9,280 bases of DNA from Clostridia bacterium. GTDB lineage: Bacteria; Bacillota; DSM-521; Neomoorellales; Neomoorellaceae. This document shows, piece after piece, positions 7,020 to 9,280 of the stretch. The notes beneath the pieces are model-generated. The model was given only the letters and a program-made list of their open reading frames with translations. It was not told the origin of the DNA and searched no databases. The first letter of the stretch is position 1. Every line of letters begins with the position of its first letter. The position numbers were made by a program, and so were the translations under genes. The stretch spans positions 1 through 9,280 of the forward strand of contig JASUSX010000065.1 of NCBI GenBank assembly GCA_030445875.1. The letters run 5' to 3'.

Positions 7020-7790
7020 TCACTTCCCCTTCTGCTGTTGCATCCTGGCCAGCACCCGGTGGTTCTCCTGGACCTTCTGGGTAATATCCCTCGCTGACTG
7101 GGAGGTCCGGGCCGCCAGATCCCGCACCGCCTGGGCCACCACTGAGAAGGTACGGCCGTGCTCCCCGGCCCGGGCCGCCTCGATAGAAGCGTTGAGGGAG
7201 AGGATCTTGGTCTGCTCGGCAATATCGCCAATGATCCTGGCCACAGCGGCAATTTCATCGTGGAAGCGGGTCAGGTGCTGAAGCTGGTCGGTAATATAGT
7301 TTTCGATGGCCAGCTGCATATCAAAAATGACCCGTTTGGTAAAGGCCTCCTGGAGGCGCAGGGCCAGGTCCGGGTCCTGGCCATGGTACTGCCAGACAAT
7401 GCGCTGGATCTCACTCAGGTACAGGCGATAGGCCCCCAGGTACCAGCGGGGATAGAGGCCAACCTCCTGGTGCTTCTGGCCAATACGCAGGCGCCAGGAT
7501 ATGTACTCGTCATCGATAGCCGGTGAAGTAAGGCTGATAAAGTAGGCCTTCTGGGTCCCGGTCAACCGCTCGACGGTACTGTTGCTTTTAATGAGCCCGG
7601 CGAGGTAAGGGTACTGTAACAGCCGGTCGTAAAAGGTCTTCACGACAGCATCTGCTTCCTGGCTAAAAATATCCCTTTCCCCGTGCATGAGGGCCAGTTC
7701 CTCTTCCCCGATACCCAGAAAGCGCAGTTGTTCGGCATAGTGGGCCGCCATAACCATATTTCCACCCCCATATTCTCCTGGATGAAACAT
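7020..7790 (-). CDS. Globin-coupled sensor: protoglobin domain plus short methyl-accepting-chemotaxis signalling tip
   Basis: 256 aa soluble protein with no membrane segment. Residues ~18-170 form a sensor globin. The proximal heme ligand is H107 in [19 protein letters not shown], a near-perfect match to the HemAT/protoglobin F-helix pattern. The candidate distal Tyr is Y54 in KTFYDRLL. Residues ~185-235 match the tip of the MCP signalling hairpin: [21 protein letters not shown] then [19 protein letters not shown]. After the tip only ~25 residues remain, so the long coiled-coil legs and methylation helices of a full HemAT are absent. It should bind O2, CO or NO and signal by dimer changes or CheW/CheA contact. 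The start ATG 7790 has GAGG 6 nt upstream; ATG 7757 is a possible alternative with little loss. It is first in the six-gene cluster. The partner and output are unknown. Confidence 0.88.
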   Translation of the reverse strand: MFHPGEYGGGNMVMAAHYAEQLRFLGIGEEELALMHGERDIFSQEADAVVKTFYDRLLQYPYLAGLIKSNSTVERLTGTQKAYFISLTSPAIDDEYISWRLRIGQKHQEVGLYPRWYLGAYRLYLSEIQRIVWQYHGQDPDLALRLQEAFTKRVIFDMQLAIENYITDQLQHLTRFHDEIAAVARIIGDIAEQTKILSLNASIEAARAGEHGRTFSVVAQAVRDLAARTSQSARDITQKVQENHRVLARMQQQKGK

Positions 7791-7827
7791 AATTCGCCTC
7801 GCAGAGCCATTTTCCTCCCTGGTTCAA

Positions 7828-7856
7828 TTGACTGGCGGCGAGAATTGTGCTTTAAT
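7828..7856 (+). promoter_or_regulatory. Sigma-A promoter of folE-folB
   Basis: The -35 is TTGACT (7828-7833), then an exact 17-nt spacer, then -10 TTTAAT (7851-7856). The -10 is preceded by TGC, an extended -10 element. Transcription should begin near 7863, about 33 nt before the folE start codon. That leaves a short leader with no room for a folate riboswitch. Confidence 0.8.
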
Positions 7857-7881
7857 GTCAACGAACAAGGCTTTAAGGGTC

Positions 7882-7887
7882 AGGAGG
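7882..7887 (+). promoter_or_regulatory. folE ribosome binding site
   Basis: AGGAGG is a perfect Shine-Dalgarno core, 8 nt before GTG 7896. It sets the start, although the reading frame is open further upstream. Confidence 0.88.
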
Positions 7888-7895
7888 AAAGCGGC

Positions 7896-8453
7896 GTGGA
7901 TAAAGAAAAAATCCGCCAGGCAGTGCGAATGATTATTGAGGCGGTGGGTGAGGACCCGGACCGGGAGGGCTTAAAGGAGACACCGCGCCGGATTGCCGAT
8001 ATGTATGAAGAGATCCTGGCCGGTCTCAACCGTGACCCGGGCGAGGAGCTGACGGTGGTCTTTGATGAGCACCACGAAGAGATGGTGCTGGTGAAGGATA
8101 TACCCCTTTATTCCATCTGCGAGCACCATTTCCTACCCTTTCTGGGGAAGGCCCATGTGGCCTATATCCCGCGGGGTAAGATAACGGGCTTGAGCAAGCT
8201 CGCCCGGGTGGTAGATACCGCCGCCCGGCGGCCCCAGGTCCAGGAGCGTTTAACCTCGCAAATTGCTGATATTATCATGGAGAAACTCAACCCCTACGGG
8301 GTCATGGTTGTCATCGAAGCCGAACACCTGTGCATAAGTATGCGCGGCATCAAAAAACCCGGCCACCTCACCATCACCTCCGCCGTACGCGGCCTGTTCC
8401 GTCGCGATCAGGCCGCCCGGGCCGAGGCCATGGCATTGATCCGGGGTAAATAA
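7896..8453 (+). CDS. folE: GTP cyclohydrolase I
   Basis: Converts GTP to 7,8-dihydroneopterin triphosphate, the first committed step of tetrahydrofolate synthesis, in the cytosol. 185 aa, the usual length for the bacterial FolE core. The start is GTG, chosen because of the AGGAGG site; the upstream in-frame extension is promoter DNA. Zinc ligands are C75 and H78 in [10 protein letters not shown], and C146 in [11 protein letters not shown]. Catalytic histidines are H77 and H144, and Q116 in RPQVQERLT matches the conserved substrate-binding Gln. The [21 protein letters not shown] and SAVRGLF blocks are typical of type IA. It is followed 16 nt later by folB, so the two are co-transcribed. In an acetogen the product pool also supplies the folate carrier of the Wood-Ljungdahl methyl branch (inference). 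Confidence 0.97.
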   Translation: MDKEKIRQAVRMIIEAVGEDPDREGLKETPRRIADMYEEILAGLNRDPGEELTVVFDEHHEEMVLVKDIPLYSICEHHFLPFLGKAHVAYIPRGKITGLSKLARVVDTAARRPQVQERLTSQIADIIMEKLNPYGVMVVIEAEHLCISMRGIKKPGHLTITSAVRGLFRRDQAARAEAMALIRGK

Positions 8454-8469
8454 AGCAGAGGTCCACGGT

Positions 8470-8907
8470 ATGGATAAAATCATCCTGGACGGCATGGAGT
8501 TCTATGCATTCCACGGCTGCTACCCGGCCGAACAGGAGCTGGGCCAGCCCTTTGTTGTTGATATCGAGCTTTTCCTGGACCTGGCCCCGGCGGGTTGCAG
8601 CGATGCCCTGGAGGCCAGCATCGATTACAGCCAGGTGTACCACCTGGTCCAGGAGATTACTACCGGCCGGCCCTTTAAGCTCCTGGAAGCCCTGGCCGAG
8701 GCCATTGCCGCCGGCATCCTGGCCGCCTTCCCGGTGGCTGAGGTGATGGTCCGGGTCAAAAAGCCCCGGGCGCCCCTGCCTGGCCGCTTTAACTACGTCG
8801 CCGTGGAGATCCGGCGTTCCCGCTCAGGGCCCTCCAGCTGGTCTGTTGCTGACTTTACTCGCGGGCTACATCTATATCCACATAGTGCCGGCAGCGATCG
8901 CCCCTGA
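8470..8907 (+). CDS. folB: Dihydroneopterin aldolase with an unusual C-terminal extension
   Basis: Cleaves 7,8-dihydroneopterin to 6-hydroxymethyl-7,8-dihydropterin and glycolaldehyde. 145 aa. Residues 1-117 are a complete FolB: FYAFHGCYPAEQELGQPFVVD (catalytic Glu21), IDYSQVY with Tyr53, LLEALAEAIA with Glu73, and VRVKKPRAPLPGRFNYVAVEI with the active-site Lys98. The family normally ends near here. The last ~27 residues (from GPSSWSVADF) have no FolB character and run into the 3' end of the convergent regulator gene, overlapping it by 53 bp. The tail is probably read-through into non-coding sequence and may be tolerated because the FolB C-terminus is peripheral. The start is ATG 8470 with GAGG at 8458-8461. 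No folK or folP follows. Confidence 0.95.
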   Translation: MDKIILDGMEFYAFHGCYPAEQELGQPFVVDIELFLDLAPAGCSDALEASIDYSQVYHLVQEITTGRPFKLLEALAEAIAAGILAAFPVAEVMVRVKKPRAPLPGRFNYVAVEIRRSRSGPSSWSVADFTRGLHLYPHSAGSDRP

Positions 8908-9280
8908 CGATCCAGGTGCAGACGGCCACGGCTTCCCCGCTTTCGGCATAGGTTATTCGCTCCAGGAGCAGGGCAGGCATACCCATTTTTACCCCCAGCA
9001 GGAAAGATTCAAATTCATCCACGACGGTAGGTTCAATAAACTTTTTAGCCCCTTTAATCTTGATATGGCAGTGGTGGGTTAAGATGTCGTAAAATACCGG
9101 CGTCCGGGAGACTTCCTCCAGGGTCAGGTGCTGGCATACGCTATAGGGCAGATAGGTTTTTTCCACAAAGAGGGGTTCCCCGTTAACCAGGCGCAAACGG
9201 ATAATCCGCATTACTTCCTCGGCATCACTAAAATTAAACAGTTTGGCCAGCCGCCGGGGAGCGGTGATCTTTTCGACGCT
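8855..9280 (-). CDS. GntR/HutC-family transcriptional regulator, C-terminal UTRA domain (5' part outside window)
   Basis: The minus-strand frame is open from the right edge (codon at 9280-9278) to a TAA at 8857-8855, giving 141 residues. The ATG at 9211 is internal, because coding continues upstream with SVEKITAPRRLAKLF. The visible part fits the UTRA effector domain: RIIRLRLVNGEPLFVEKTYLPYSV, then TPVFYDIL, FLLGVKMGMPALLLERITY and a closing block VCTWIVRGDRCRHYVDID. HutC-type regulators bind a small ligand in this domain and control an N-terminal winged-helix DNA-binding domain, which lies beyond the window. The ligand cannot be told. Its convergent 3' end overlaps folB, so it probably regulates genes to the right rather than the folate genes. 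Confidence 0.85.
   Translation of the reverse strand, partial: SVEKITAPRRLAKLFNFSDAEEVMRIIRLRLVNGEPLFVEKTYLPYSVCQHLTLEEVSRTPVFYDILTHHCHIKIKGAKKFIEPTVVDEFESFLLGVKMGMPALLLERITYAESGEAVAVCTWIVRGDRCRHYVDIDVARE

Larger units (their letters stand above)
2140..7790 (-). other. Probable six-gene operon: globin sensor, UbiD-like, UbiA-like, solute receptor, ATPase, permease
   Basis: All six genes are on the minus strand. Spacings in transcription order are 7 nt, a ~20-bp overlap, 32 nt, a 4-bp GTGA overlap and 89 nt. No internal promoter or terminator is convincing. Starts are ATG, TTG, GTG, ATG, GTG and GTG, which suggests that translational coupling and graded expression matter. The arrangement joins gas sensing, quinone-type enzymes and a solute importer. 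Confidence 0.7.
7791..7895. promoter_or_regulatory. Divergent promoter region between the globin sensor and folE
   Basis: These 105 bp must drive both the leftward six-gene cluster and the rightward folE-folB pair. The rightward promoter is clear (separate entry). For the leftward direction a TTGACA box lies at 7856-7861 on the minus strand, overlapping the right-facing -10, but no matching -10 is found 16-18 nt further. The leftward promoter is therefore unidentified and may need an activator or another sigma factor. Confidence 0.5.

Noticed and set aside
7683..7895. Longer folE starting at ATG 7683
   Set aside because: The extension would cover the divergent sensor gene start, a strong promoter and a perfect ribosome site; FolE homology begins after GTG 7896.
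8893..8900. GCGATCGC octamer (HIP1-like palindrome)
   Set aside because: I noticed only this copy, so there is no sign of a repeat family.
9209..9211. ATG 9211 as the start of the GntR-type gene
   Set aside because: The frame stays open to the window edge with UTRA-like sequence upstream, and the DNA-binding domain must precede it, so this is an internal Met.

Overview
The window reads like chromosome from a thermophilic, acetogenic Firmicute, most likely Moorella or a close relative. This is an inference from GC-rich DNA with heavy use of GCC, CTG and CGG codons, frequent GTG/TTG starts with good Shine-Dalgarno sites, and gene content: a sporulator-type class S11 penicillin-binding protein, a protoglobin sensor, and menaquinone-type UbiA/UbiD enzymes. 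No mobile element, tRNA, rRNA or CRISPR array was found.

Layout: (1) Positions 1-1140, minus strand: the N-terminal 380 residues of a secreted D-Ala-D-Ala carboxypeptidase that runs off the left edge. (2) 1141-1432: a divergent regulatory gap. (3) 1433-2062, plus strand: a cysteine-rich zinc-ribbon protein with a degenerate HD domain, ending in a 7-bp tandem repeat and a perfect hairpin around its stop codon. (4) 7790 down to 2140, minus strand: six co-directional genes, mostly overlapping or closely spaced, that look like one operon. In transcription order they are a globin-coupled sensor with a short chemoreceptor-type signalling tip, a UbiD-family decarboxylase, a UbiA-family prenyltransferase, a substrate-binding lipoprotein, an ABC ATPase and an ABC permease. 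(5) 7791-7895: a divergent promoter region with a very good sigma-A promoter facing right. (6) 7896-8907, plus strand: folE and folB, the first and a following step of tetrahydrofolate synthesis. (7) 8855 to the right edge, minus strand: the C-terminal effector (UTRA) domain of a GntR/HutC-family regulator, converging on and overlapping the folB tail.

How the genes may work together: the UbiD/UbiA pair matches the decarboxylation and prenylation steps of a quinone pathway, probably the futalosine menaquinone route (MqnL/MqnP-like). Its linkage to an O2/NO/CO-type heme sensor and to an uncharacterised SsuA/TauA-class importer is the most interesting association here. It could mean that a redox-gas signal and uptake of a small, possibly aromatic or sulfonate-like, compound are tied to quinone supply. 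The folE-folB pair would feed the tetrahydrofolate pool, on which the methyl branch of the Wood-Ljungdahl pathway depends in acetogens.
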